From positions 11,594,001 to 11,658,000 of the forward strand of contig NC_079876.1 of assembly GCF_029227915.1 (NCBI RefSeq): a stretch of 64,000 bases of DNA, in the 5' to 3' direction. This DNA is from Hydractinia symbiolongicarpus (Eukaryota > Cnidaria > Hydrozoa > Anthoathecata > Hydractiniidae). The position numbers and the translations under genes were made by a program. The stretch's first letter is position 1, and every line of letters begins with the position of its first letter. Under the pieces are notes generated by a model. The model saw only the letters and a program-made list of their open reading frames with translations, did not search any database and had not been told where the DNA came from. Below, one piece after another: positions 45,601-56,140 of this stretch.

Positions 45601-48600
45601 TTGTATAAGCAAACGTTTTTCTCGTTCTATTTTAGGTAATCCAGTCATTAAATAAATTGTAACTGTTAACAAATAGATGAGAAATTACTTTGTGGCTTTT
45701 GATTTGCTTTTAATTTTTCCTTTTTGTTTTTCTTGTTCTTCTTCTTCCAATTGCTTCTTCGTTTTTCTTGCTTGTATATCATCAAACGGGTTTGAAAGGA
45801 CCTGAACAGAAAAATTAAGAGATTTATGAATTTAAAGAAAATAAAGTTTGCATTTATGTTAAAACATGATAATGGATTGTAAAAAGGAGCTTCAATAAAA
45901 ATAATAAAAATATTTTAATCAGTTTGTGCACGATTAAGAAATTGCATGTAATACTTTAGATCTATGATGCAAGCTTTTTAATATCGGGTAAAAAGGCGGT
46001 ATCTCTATATAAAACAATAAAATTAACCACAAAACTATTATTTATAAGACGTAACAAGACCACAACAAATTTTTCCAGATGATAATTTTGTTTCCCTTTC
46101 ACTAAAAATCCCAAATATTTTAAAAGCTATATGGAAAGGAGCAATAAAAGGACACTTATTTAGAAACAAAGTCACGGATGCACATTAATAGTCTACCTCC
46201 GTTTTAATAATCTTGGGTGGTGCATATGGTCTGTCATCTGCATCACTAATATCAAGATCGTTAAAGCGTATCATATTATAGATTGTGTTCCCTGTAACCT
46301 GTATAAGAAAGTATAAAAAATCTACAAATGTAATCAATAACATGAAATTATAAAAAAAGCAAAAAGTGGTGACTTAAGAAGAGGTAACAATAAACCTTGT
46401 TGATTTAAACAAAACATTAAATCATTTGAAATTCAAATAATAGATTTTTGAGTTTTCTCACAAAAAAGTAAATCTACCTTTCCAAAGATTGTATGTTTCT
46501 TATTAAGTTCGTCAGCTCGGTCAAGTGTGAAGAAAAATTGACTTCCATTGTCATCAGCACCTGCATTTGCCATAGCAACCAAACCACGACGATTAAATTT
46601 AAGTCGTTGATGAAATTCATCCTAATAAAAATGATTGTGAACCACGCAAATTAGAACAGAAGGAAATAGCACTTTACACAGCGGTTAAAAACAACATTTC
46701 TCTAATAATAGCCATATTCTGTCTGTTTGTATTTGAGAAATAAGTTGTGCCACAGAAAAATGAAACTTGATGCATAAAAGACAGGCGAACATGTGAATTT
46801 ATCCACATGTTTGCATTTTATAAATTATATAAACATAATAGCAAAAACTAAAAAATGCCTTTAAATGTTTTGTATGTATCGCAACCACATTGATAAATAA
46901 GCGATGTAAGTTTTTTACATTTTAGCATCATGGCATCTATACATCTTTTACCTTAAATGGTTTTCCATAAATAGACTCTCCACCTGAATGAGTAAAAGAA
47001 ACAGAATTGTAAGTAAACATCTTAATATTGTGTTTAAAGTGTAACTTCTAATGGTTACGATGCCTTGTAAAGAAATAATTTTAAAATATAGCATATTGGA
47101 CTTATTTTGTTTTTAAACCCAATTGAGACAAACCACTATAACAATGCTTCGGAGTAAGACAAAACAAATGTTGCGCTTAAACTTATTTTTACATGTAACT
47201 ACATAAGCATAGTTTTTAAAAAGGCATGACAATTTTAAATTTTATAATTGCTAAATCGCTTTAGAAACAATAAATTTATTTGACGAGCTTCAACCTCAAT
47301 TCAGATAAGATAGATTAAGCTAATAAATCTTTTTGCATCTGGTACAATCTCCTTTTTAAACCATATACCAAAACCGTACCTGTTCCTGTGCCAGTTGGAT
47401 CACCTCCTTGTGCAATAAAACCTAAAATATAATAATGTAATTTTAGTGAAATTAATCCTTTTGCATGGAATTAGAGAGGCTTTTCAACAGGGATGCTTTT
47501 AAAAGAAGCAAGAACTTTCGGATGATTAGTATGTTGTAAGTTGTAAGCGTAAAAAGAAAAAATCCAGAACCTACAAGGACTTTTTAGACAAATTCACTAA
47601 AAAGACCAGGCAGATTTTGTGATTTTCAAGGACAAGGTTTAAATAAATGTTTTAAACCAAGTGAATTAACAGCTGATTCAGGTTGTCACAATACAATATT
47701 GGTTTAAACATTCAGGTGTAAAATGTACACAGGAGAAACGGTATTGACAAAGATTCTTTAAAAGTTTTCTAGGCTTTTTTCTGAAAAGACTGGTTCTTCA
47801 GTACTTTTAGGACTAAAACTAAATCAATCAATCAGGAACTAAATCAATTTTTTCAAATTTTTCAGGCAATGACCACTGTGTGGTAAAATCCACAGGAATG
47901 TTCACATGGCTACTCAAGGCTACTATTGGCTCACAGACAGACAATAAAAAATTTTAATATAGATTGGGCCTGTAGTACATAAACCATTGGAAGGGGGAGA
48001 TCACTATCCTGTCACCACCTCTCTGTCTTTTTGTGCTTGCAAATTTACTGGCACAAATTTAAAACTTATATGTACTTGGCATATGTCACAATAATATTAT
48101 AATAATAGTCAGATTTTAAAGTATTTAATATACCTTCATGCACAGCTGAACGCACTCACCTTTTACAACTCTGTGAAAGATAGTATTGTGATAATACCCC
48201 TCCATGCACAATTGAACAAAATTTCGACATGCTTTTGGTGCCTCTTTGGACCACAGCTCAATATCAATATCACCAAGTGATGTCTTCAAAAGAACCTAAT
48301 AAATAAATTCTGTTTAATTTTGAAATTTACGCTGATTGGGTAACCCACAACAAGATTTATCAGTCATCATAGGCAAGGCTGTAAATGGTGTGAAACTACA
48401 TGTGTTGTAGAGTGTAAGCACTGGTACAATACATGATACAAATAAAGTGCCTGTACCCTCTTTCATTAGCCATAACCTTTTTTTTTAATTGCAATTTGGT
48501 GCTGAAAAATTTGTATTATTCTACAGTAGATAAAATCTAAATTTAAGGTTATTGTATTTTTGCACTTCGAAAACGGCAAACATGTGTTTTATAATGGTTT

Positions 48601-51600
48601 TTATATGTTACAGTACCACTTAAATGTAACTTTACGTGTACGTGAGTTTTATGACATCGTGTAAAGATCCATGCCTACATAAAGAACCTTAGCAAACCTT
48701 TTTTTATGCATGAACTGAATTGCTTTCTATTGTTATCATCGTGTGCAAGTCATAACAATAAAATGAATCCTTTTGTTCTTACATGTAAATTGCATGCTAT
48801 TGTTTAAAAGTGTTAACGATGACAAAAGCAAAAATATATATATTTAAAAAAAGAAAAAATGAACACGCATAGTGTTGAAGATTTTGTGTTTAATGTAAAA
48901 TCATGTTTATGGCTAGAATGTAAAATCAAAGGGAATTTACTAAAACTTTTTATGATAGCTTTGTACATTGTGCATTGCTACCTGTTTTATTATTTCTATT
49001 TTGAGAGCACTGTTTTGATACTCACATGACTTTCCTGATACTCACGTGACTTTCCTGGGGCAAAGCCCAGAGGCAGACCGAGAAAGACTTTGGCAGGAGG
49101 TTATAAGGACAGACTTGATACAGAAGATGTTGAGTTTAAATCTAACACAGTCTAGATCAGACTGGAAGAGGTAATGTTGATCTTCTATCTAGGCGATTAC
49201 TAATAAGAATCACTTGGTGGTGGGGTTTTAATTGTGTTGAACCAGTATCATTGGTAATTCGTTGTGTTTAGTCAGAGTGATGTTCAATAGTGTTGAGTTG
49301 AATCAATCACACTAATTTAGCGTTGCGTTATACACAGTAAAGAACTAGTGTGAAGATAACCTACAGGTTAGTCTTATATATATATATTCCTATTTAACAA
49401 TGGTAGCAGAGGAATAAAAGTGAAATGTCAAAAAGTTGGGTCCCCCCACCATCATTAGACAAAGAGACGAGTTACAAAGATTGGAAAAAAGAAGTGCAAA
49501 TATGGCAAGCACTGACAGAATCAAAGGCAGAAAAACAAGGGCCAGCTATATTCATGGGCTTAAGAGGGAAAGCTAAAGAATCAGTTCTAGAATTAGACAT
49601 TGAACAGATAAGTGCAGCAACTGGAGTAAAAGCCATTACTAACAGATTGGACAAAATATATTTAAAAGATGAGAATCAAACTGCTTACCTAGCTTATGAA
49701 ACCTTTGAAAGATTTAAGCGACCGCCTGAGATGAGTATGAATGACTATCTTATAGAGTTTGAACGGTTATACCATAAGATCCAAGGACATAATATGGTAC
49801 TTCCTGATGGAGTGTTGGCATATAGAGTTCTACAAAGTGCCAACCTTACACCAGAGCAGCAACAGTTAGCAAGAGCAACTTTAAATGAACTACGGTATGA
49901 TGCAATGGTACGGCAGTTAAAGAAAATATTTGGGGATACGGTGGCCTCATTAGGAACAAATACTGAAGTAAAGATAGAACCAGTTCTTCAGGCAAGTGCA
50001 GATACAATTGAGCAAAATTACTTCACTCAAAGAGGGGGATATCAACGCTCAAGGTTTAGAAGAGGAAGACCTGCAACTGCTTCAAATCAGAGATATGCAG
50101 GAAAAAAAAACAGACCTAACAATAGAAGAATGAATCCATCCGATCAATCTGAAAGTCCATCAAGATGCAATATTTGCCAATCTATATATCACTGGGCTTC
50201 AAACTGTCCACACTCTTATGAGAACCAGGAACCTGAGGATGTTAGAAAAGATGACAGTCATTCTAAGGTTACGTTTTTTGCAAAAATCAGAGAAGATGAA
50301 ATGCAATCTCTGGTCGGTGAAACTCTGTCATGTGCAGTTTTAGACTGTGGTTGCACAAAGACCGTTTGTGGTAATACTTGGTATCAATGTTTTATTGATA
50401 ATCTTGAAAATGATAGATTGCCCGAAGAGCATCCCAGCCAAATAAGATTTAAATTTGGAGATAGTGAAGCAGTTTGTTCTATGAAAAGAGTGTTCTTACC
50501 TGTAATTATTGGCTCAAAAGAAGTTTATCTGGAGACAGAAATTGTCCCAAACGAAATTCCTTTGTTACTGAGTTAAGCTTCCATGAAAAAAGCAGAGGCA
50601 GTTTTAGATTTTATCAACGATTCGGTTACAATGTTTGGAGAATACCATCCTTTAAAATTTACCACTACAGGCCATTATTGCATACCTTTGAACAACAACA
50701 TAAGAGATGGATGAAAAGAAAAGAAACATGACCACTTGTTACCCCAGGTTGCCTTTGTTTGTGCAAGTACAAAATCAAGAAAAAGTAAGATTATCAAACT
50801 TCATCGTCAATTTTGCCATCCAAGTGCTGAAAAATTAAAATCTCTCATCAAAGCATCTAATTCCTTCTTAAATGACCGAAGTGAAGTTATGAAAGTCATC
50901 GATGAAGTATCAAACTCTTGTAAAATGTGCATCAAATACAGAAAACCAAGACCGCGCCCTATTGTTGGCTTACCAATGTCATCAGAATTTAACCAGTGTG
51001 TGGCTCTAGATCTTGTGCAACTTTCGCAATCATTATGGTTTATCCATATCATAGATGTTTTTACCAGATTTTCATCAGCAAAATTGACAAAGACGAAAGA
51101 CAAAGATGTAATAACAGATATTATCTTTGAAATTTGGTTAGCCCGATTTGGTCAACCAAGGAAGTTTCTAAGCTGATAATGGTGGAGAATTTGTTAACAA
51201 AGTGTATGAAGAAATGTTGTGTATGAAGTGTATGAAGAAATGTCGTTCACATAGTCCTTGGTCAAATGGACTATGTGAACGACACAATGGTATGATTAAG
51301 GAAATGCTGAAAAAAATTATTGAAGACACAAAATGTACACACAATCGGGCACTATTCTGGGCTATAAGTGCAAAGAATTCTTTATCAAACAACAAGGGAT
51401 TCTCACCAAATCAACTTGTTTATGGTAAAAATCACGACTATCCCTGCATCCTCACTGATCATTTGCCAGCTATGAATGACACAGTTTCAAGCAAAACCGT
51501 GGCCCATAACCTTGCTGTAATGCATGCATCACGAAGAGCCTTTATAGCAGCAGAGTCTTCTGAGCGTATACGAAGAGCATTGAGACATAATGTTCAGTGT

Positions 51601-53045
51601 TACAATGATGAGCGATATATCAATGGAGATAGAGTTTTTTATAAGAGAAAAGACAGTGAAAAATGGCATGGACCAGGCACTGTAATTGGACAGGAGAATA
51701 AGCAAGTCCTTGTAAAACATGGTGGAAGTTATGTTAGAGTACACATGTGTCGCTTGCAGAAGTTGGACCAAGTTTTGCATTCACAAAAACCTTTACAAGA
51801 CACAGAAAGGAGTACTGAAGTGACAACTACACAAGTGAACAATTGCATTCCGCTTGAACGCGATGATGTTTTTGGTGAATATGTTGGTGCAGATGATTTT
51901 GACAGTAGCAATACAGAAGAACCAGAAAATGAGAAAACAACAAATTTGCAAACAACAAAAGAAACAACATCAGACGGTGCCTCAATGAATGAAACAACAA
52001 CACACAAGATATCAACAAATGAAATCACAACCAATCGAAATGTTAGCAATTCGTCAACAGTCCAAGGAATAGCAAAATTGAAGACAAAAATCGTTTACAA
52101 GCTAACTCCCGACAGTGAATGGACAAGGGGATTAGTCCACAGCAGAGCAGGAAAAGTGAGCAGAAAAGGAAAAGAAGGCAGACAGTATGGTAGCTGTTTA
52201 AATGTCCAAAATGAAGACACAGGTGAAATAAATTGGTTAGATTTCAAAAGATGTGTGAGTGACTGGCAACCTGTTGTTGAGATAAACGAAACTGAAGAAG
52301 TACTATTATCGACTCAAGCAACTGTTACAGATGAATTGTAAGAAGCGAAAAGATCACTGTAAATCGTTTAAAAATCGGGATCGTAGAAATGATCGTTTCA
52401 ATTCGTATAAAATGTAAAACGATGGTGGAGACGGTCCCTAAATAAAATACAACATTTAGGTTTATGTAAAAACAGTAAAATTGTGCGCAAAGCACGAGAT
52501 TCTATCAAAGTATCATAATAATTCACATGTAAAAACAAAAAACAATACATTGTCATTCATGAGTAGAAACAATAAAAACCTAAGGCTTTGTTAATTTTTT
52601 TTTCTGTTGTTCCCTTGATGGCTGTAGCAATTAAATATAACAATGAGTTACGGGAAGTTTACATGAGCTAATTATATTTTGCATGTGACACATTAACTCT
52701 ATTGAATTGAACTCTATTTAAAAATAGTGCATGTATTTAACAATAGGTTAACAATAAGAACAAAGGTTTTGATGCTAACGAAGGTTTGTGTGAAGGTGAT
52801 AAATATTGTGCACATGTAAGTTACATATAAGCAGTACTAATTATCATTACCATATGTCCTTAAATGAAGTAAATTCTGATCCTACTGTCATTATTTATAT
52901 TAATTTTTACCTGAATGATCTTTAAATGCTGTAAGGAACAGATCTACCAAGTTCAAGGACACAAGCATGATTATTTCTGGTAAAAAAAACAAAACAAATG
53001 TACCTTTCCATTTGTTGGAGGTTCTTGAATATATATGTTGCTCAT
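39688..53045 (-). CDS. CWC27: Spliceosome-associated cyclophilin CWC27
   Basis: Fifteen coding exons on the minus strand: 53045-53004, 48295-48160, 47421-47380, 46983-46952, 46621-46478, 46298-46197, 45801-45689, 44947-44878, 43759-43670, 42966-42851, 42314-42220, 42057-41945, 41784-41654, 40657-40589 and 39769-39688. All join in frame with GT-AG introns into 458 residues. The protein opens MSNIYIQEPPTNGK, the CWC27 signature, and has a cyclophilin fold to about residue 165 (FHRVVKGFIAQGGDPTGTG, MANAGADDNGSQFFF). A charged, coiled-coil-rich lysine/glutamate tail follows, with conserved DEGWMSHKL and YDIHDPRNPINKRKR near the end. The family belongs to activated spliceosomes. The active-site tryptophan of cyclophilin A is replaced by E122, as in human CWC27, so proline isomerase activity is probably absent. 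Intron 1 is 4.7 kb and holds retroelements. Confidence 0.97.
40250..40385 (+). mobile_element. Mini-Helitron, 136 bp, in the CWC27 penultimate intron
   Basis: It starts TCTATATTATAATACCCG after an A and ends with hairpin CCCGTGGATTTTCCACGGG, then CTAACGACTAG before a T. It is closely related to the element at 37626-37767 but in opposite orientation. It lies in the intron between CWC27 exons 14 and 15. A (CTGT)n run sits in the 5' part. Non-coding; the ORFs crossing it (40123-40341, 40251-40472) are spurious. Confidence 0.78.
42677..42720. repeat. C-rich tract in a CWC27 intron
   Basis: Nearly pure pyrimidine with runs of 13, 4, 3 and 12 C. On the minus strand, which is the CWC27 sense strand, it is G-rich and could form a G-quadruplex in the pre-mRNA between exons 10 and 11. 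Confidence 0.8.
43386..43483 (+). tRNA. tRNA-Leu-like gene, anticodon arm odd
   Basis: A 7-bp acceptor stem (GGATAGA/TCTATTC, one G-T pair), an A-box-like segment TCCAAGCGGTCTAAGG and a perfect T arm GTGGG-TTTGAAT-CCCAC are clear, and CTTAG at the expected place suggests anticodon UAG (leucine). The anticodon stem does not close without an intron: with one, CAAGT pairs imperfectly with CCTTG. The D stem also has a mismatch, and the T loop has T where C is usual in the B box. A T5 run follows at 43497-43501. It is either an intron-containing tRNA-Leu or a decaying copy. It lies in the CWC27 intron between exons 9 and 10, opposite strand. Confidence 0.45.
45120..45134. repeat. Poly-G tract in a CWC27 intron
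   Basis: A run of about 14 G on the plus strand between exons 7 and 8, C-rich in the pre-mRNA. The length may be inaccurate in the assembly. Confidence 0.7.
45283..45310. repeat. 28-bp palindrome in a CWC27 intron
   Basis: 12-bp perfect arms ATTACCGTAAGT / ACTTACGGTAAT around CAGT. Both arms contain GTAAGT-like donor-site sequence (one per strand). No TSD or element boundary seen. Confidence 0.85.
46715..46815 (-). mobile_element. Possible degenerate Helitron-like relic
   Basis: The segment GGCGAACATGTGAATTTATCCACATGTTTGC (46782-46812, imperfect hairpin) resembles the 3' hairpin region of the elements at 37.6 and 40.3 kb, and CTGTCTGTTTG lies upstream. Ends are not identifiable. The orientation is uncertain. 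Confidence 0.3.
47877..47963 (-). mobile_element. Degenerate mini-Helitron relic in CWC27
   Basis: Read on the minus strand it begins TCTATATTAAAATTTTTTAT after an A, has the GTCTGTCTG segment, and ends in a decayed hairpin (CCTGTGGATTTTACCACA). It is the same family as 37626-37767 and 40250-40385, more diverged. It lies in the intron between exons 2 and 3. Confidence 0.5.
49035..49174 (+). mobile_element. LINE 3'-end remnant in CWC27 intron 1
   Basis: The bases TTCCTGGGGCAAAGCCCAGA onward match, with few changes, the reverse complement of 58204-58340, the last coding part of the LINE at 58 kb (KPRGRP motif, then DRLDTE-like reading in another frame). The match ends abruptly at about 49172, where a copia LTR begins. 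The LINE copy was therefore probably in the intron before the LTR element landed in it. Confidence 0.75.
49175..49399 (+). mobile_element. 5' LTR of a Ty1/copia element
   Basis: It starts TGTTGATC and ends TTTAACA, the usual TG...CA termini, 225 bp long. It is followed after one base by TGGTAGCAGAGG (49401-49412), one or two changes from the initiator tRNA-Met half-tRNA primer site TGGTATCAGAGC typical of copia elements. The 5 bp before it are GGTAA. I find no matching 3' LTR. Confidence 0.65.
49425..50576 (+). pseudogene. Copia gag-protease ORF
   Basis: 383 residues from an ATG 12 bp after the primer-binding site. The N-terminal part is a copia-type gag. A CCHC zinc knuckle follows (C248, C251, H256, C261), after a basic RSRFRRGRPA segment, and then an aspartic protease motif LDCGCTKTVCG with D307 as the likely catalytic residue (DCG in place of the usual D-S/T-G). 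The frame ends in TAA at 50574-50576, but protease-like sequence continues in the same frame beyond it to another stop (TGA 50712-50714), so the polyprotein is broken. The element is sense to the plus strand and antisense to the host gene CWC27. Confidence 0.85.
50736..51176 (+). pseudogene. Copia integrase, N-terminal part
   Basis: 146 residues in the same frame as the gag ORF. An HHCC zinc-binding domain (H23, H28, C62, C65) precedes the start of the catalytic core with its first aspartate in VALDLV (D92). The frame closes with a TGA after RKFLS just where the DNGGEF motif (second catalytic aspartate) should follow. That motif is present in another frame, so a frameshift disables the protein. 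Confidence 0.85.
51202..52341 (+). pseudogene. Copia integrase, C-terminal part; no reverse transcriptase
   Basis: 379 residues, frame-shifted relative to 50736-51176. It contains SPWSNGLCERHNG with the third catalytic residue (E26), a conserved helix, and a C-terminal DNA-binding-like motif (EKWHGPGTVIG, VRVHMCRLQ). A long threonine-rich linker and a conserved segment (SGKxS...WLDFKRCVSDW type) follow. It stops at 52341 and I find neither reverse transcriptase (YVDD) nor RNase H afterwards, so the element lacks its 3' half. Residues just before SPWSNG are abnormal because of the inverted repeat at 51241-51284. Confidence 0.85.
51241..51284. repeat. 17-bp inverted repeat inside the integrase ORF
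   Basis: Perfect 17-bp arms (left TGTCGTTCACATAGTCC) flank a 10-nt loop. The right arm is the normal coding sequence for GLCERH; the left arm replaces sequence expected to encode the residues between DNGGEF and SPWSNG. Confidence 0.9.
52342..53003. other. Remainder of CWC27 intron 1 downstream of the copia relic
   Basis: AT-rich sequence with no LTR, RT or gene recognisable. The 3' boundary of the retroelement lies somewhere near 52341. Confidence 0.5.
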
Positions 53046-54797
53046 AACCTTCTAAATTTCTAAAATGTAAGATCATATAGGTGTTTATTGACAAATTTTT
53101 ATTGGAAACCAACTTGCAGATGTAAGTTTATATAACAGGCAATACAAGAGTCATTGGGCAGCCAAACTGCTTTTACAATTCACTTATATCTTGAACATCT
53201 GCTATTACGTACAATACACAACACATTATAATTAATACCATTTAAGAATTATATATAATCAAAACAAGGTTGAACAAGCTTGTCGTAACATCCTCCTTCG
53301 TTATTAATTTCAAATCTGTAATTTTAATGCTGCGAAAGACTTTAATCATTGTCAACTAAACTATAGTCCGTGAAATCATTTTGCATTTCGATTTTGATTT
53401 TCAATTCAGACTGTGCAAAAAACATTAAAAGAACATGCAAGTATATCTTGCTGTATATACAAAGTTCGTTTATTTTATTTGAATTTATTAAGTTTTATGT
53501 TCAAATATTTTTTATTACTGGCAAAAGTCGTTTCACATACTAACAAGTTCGTTTCACATACTACCAAGTTCGTTTAACAAATATTATTTGTGCTCATTAT
53601 AAAAAAACTTTCAAAATACTCTTATTGCATCTTGTTATAAAAAACACTAAACTTTATTCCATGAAAACTAAATAATAAGTTTAAATCATATTGCTTGCAC
53701 TAGAATTAAATAATTTTAAGTTTAATTCTTCAATACGTGTCTACCATGGAGAAGGGTGTTACGACAAGCCTATTTTTTATGTACTTTGGCATCATGCATC
53801 CAGTTAATATTTTTTGTTCTGAAAGAAAAATAATAATTTATGTCACCAAAATTTTTTTAGATAAATTTGTTCTCTTGTTTCGAATTATTAAAAAAAACTA
53901 GCTACCAAGGTGAAAAGGTAAAAAAATACTTGCATGCTCAAAAACTTGTTTTTAAGTTATGCTCAAGAGTCTTTCTGGTGTGGTTTGAAAGTTATATACA
54001 GCAAGAATTATTCTTGTGCTGTTTTGAAAACGAACATTATAATTGTTAAAACATTGAAATATAAAGACTTTAGATAATAGTCCAATTATAATAAACTAAC
54101 TTTGGATAAGCAAATTCTTATATGACCGTCTTTAAAATGATATGATGATCTTACCATTACAGGTGTCTTTCACCTACCAATTATATTTACCCATAAAATC
54201 ATGTGACTTAGTCTTCCTTAGCAACAAGATAGCACACATTTCCCTTTCCTTTTTCACCTCACTAATAATCGCATGTGGTTTGTTATCAATCATCATTAAC
54301 CAAATCTGTTAAGCATGGCCAACAAACAAGTCAAGAAAAACTTATATCAAGGTAACTCTTTCGTTATAAACAGACCCTTCATAATGACCGACCCCTTATG
54401 CCAGGTCGGGTGGATTGATTCTATCATGGATCAATTTCACTACACACGAGTGGAAAGCGGTATAAGAAGCAAGCCCTGGGCGTCTGATGAAGCCCTTGTT
54501 TCTTAGGTCATGCCTTTTTTACCCACACAACATTCTCTACATACGATACTTCGGATCCTTCACTGGAGAGTAGGGATACCCAATCAAAAAAACAGTTTCG
54601 TTGTGGCGCAAGTTGTTTATAATCTCAGACCCCTTACAAAAATCGACAGGAAAAACAATGGAGGTGGTAAACCGTGGACTAGTCCATTCAAAACTTTTTT
54701 TTTTTGGAAAAAAATTAAAATTTTATATTTAAAATGTATATATAATATCAGTAAATATGCTAGTAGTAAATACAAAAGTTTTTAAGCATAATTTAAC
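53046..54797. other. Intergenic DNA upstream of CWC27
   Basis: It should include the CWC27 promoter and 5' untranslated region near 53046-53200. Three near-copies of a 25-bp unit AAGTTCGTTTCACATACTA occur at 53525-53580. The ORFs 54315-54506 and 54510-54785 are not recognisable; they may be relics of a repeat that continues past 56140. Confidence 0.45.
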
Positions 54798-54799
54798 TA

Positions 54800-56138
54800 C
54801 AGTACAGTCCAGATGTAAGCGTACGTGTACGCTCAAGTTATACACCTTTTTCTCGGAGGCGGTAGTTGTTTGTCTTTTGTTCTTATTAATTATCTTGCGA
54901 GTCTTATAAGTCATTAACTTGCGCGTAATAAAAAAAAGATTATCGAAGAAAAAAAGCTTATTATAACTGCGCGTAACTATTGTTAAATAGTGTTAACATA
55001 ACTATTCCCAATAGCATAATTGCAAATGTTATCAACTCTATCAATGTGACACAAAGAGCCATTGTTTAATATTTTTATTAAACAAATGTTTTGCGTGGAA
55101 ATTAAATAAACTAGCGAGAAGGCATTGTTGGTTGCGCGGGTTAAATAAAGCTTTTAAGAGATAGAAATTATTATATTTTAACAAAGATTGAAACTTTAAT
55201 TTTAATAGAAATGTTTTTTTAGATTGCATTTTAAAACTTTAAAAACGAAAAACGGCGATAGAAATGTTTTTTTAGATCGCATTTAAAAATTTTAAAAACG
55301 AAAAACGGCGATAGAAATGTTTTTTTAGATCGCATTTTTAAAGTTTTAAAACGGAAAACGGTGATAGAAAAGATTCGTTATATCACATTTTAAAAGTTTA
55401 ATAATGAAGAACGGCGATAGGAAAGCTTCGTTAGATAGTGTTTTAAGTATTTAAAATGTTATCAACTCTATCAATGTGACATGGCGATCCATTAATTGAT
55501 AGTTTTATAAAATAAAAGATTTGCGCGAAAACTAAATAGACAGCGAGATGCATTGTTTAAATCTTTTAAGAGATGATTTTAGGTGATACTATAAAACGTC
55601 AAAAGTTATATTTTTAGATTTTTTCTTTCTTCGGTATTAAAATTTAATTTGTTTTCGAAATCTTATCGCGAAGGGAAAAGTCCCGAACGTAGGGTTTCCC
55701 GTTTGCGTTGCTAAACATTGCTTTTTATAAAAAGAACTTTTAAAAGTTTCGCATGTTAAAAAATATATTTCGACAATAAAGAAATATTACTAAAAGTTTT
55801 AAAAGTAGCATTAGTTTTTTTTTAAATATTAAGATCATTGCATTTCTTGTTTTTTAAAAGAGCTTGTGTTTTTTAAATATATCAGATTAAAATCGCGTTA
55901 CTATAATTAGTTTCGTTTTGTTAAAAAAAATAAAAAAATTCAATGGCCTTCGCGTTTAATTTTTTCTCGCGCAGAGTATTGTTTATAAACAATGTTTCTT
56001 GCTATGCTTTTGTTTTTAACACGAAGCAATTATTTTTGCGCAATTTGAAAGGAACTCGCTATCCTATTGTTTTTTTGAATAAAAGCAACTAACTTTCCAA
56101 GTTGAGCGTACGCGTACGCTTACATCTGGACTGGACTG
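54800..56138. mobile_element. Tc1/mariner-type non-autonomous element, 1.34 kb
   Basis: Inverted terminal repeats of about 37 bp begin CAGTACAGTCCAGATGTAAG on the left and CAGTCCAGTCCAGATGTAAG on the reverse of the right end, with two substitutions. Both contain the sub-palindrome GCGTACG(C/T)GTACGC. TA dinucleotides flank both ends (54798-54799, 56139-56140), the Tc1/mariner target duplication. Inside are a duplicated segment (55029 and 55456, TGTTATCAACTCTATCAATG), a 53-bp tandem array and no transposase frame. Confidence 0.82.
55204..55450. repeat. 53-bp tandem repeat inside the Tc1-type element
   Basis: Four to five units with period 53 bp (starts near 55208, 55261, 55314, 55367 and 55419) are built on GAAATGTTTTTTTAGAT(T/C)GC and AACGAAAAACGGCGATA. 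Later units are more diverged. Confidence 0.85.
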
Positions 56139-56140
56139 TA

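Noticed and set aside
51529-52049. Minus-strand ORFs with membrane-like translation
   Set aside because: Shadows of the threonine-rich copia integrase tail on the plus strand.
54315-54785. Two adjacent plus-strand ORFs
   Set aside because: Different frames, no recognised motif and no splice evidence; they may be part of an unidentified repeat.
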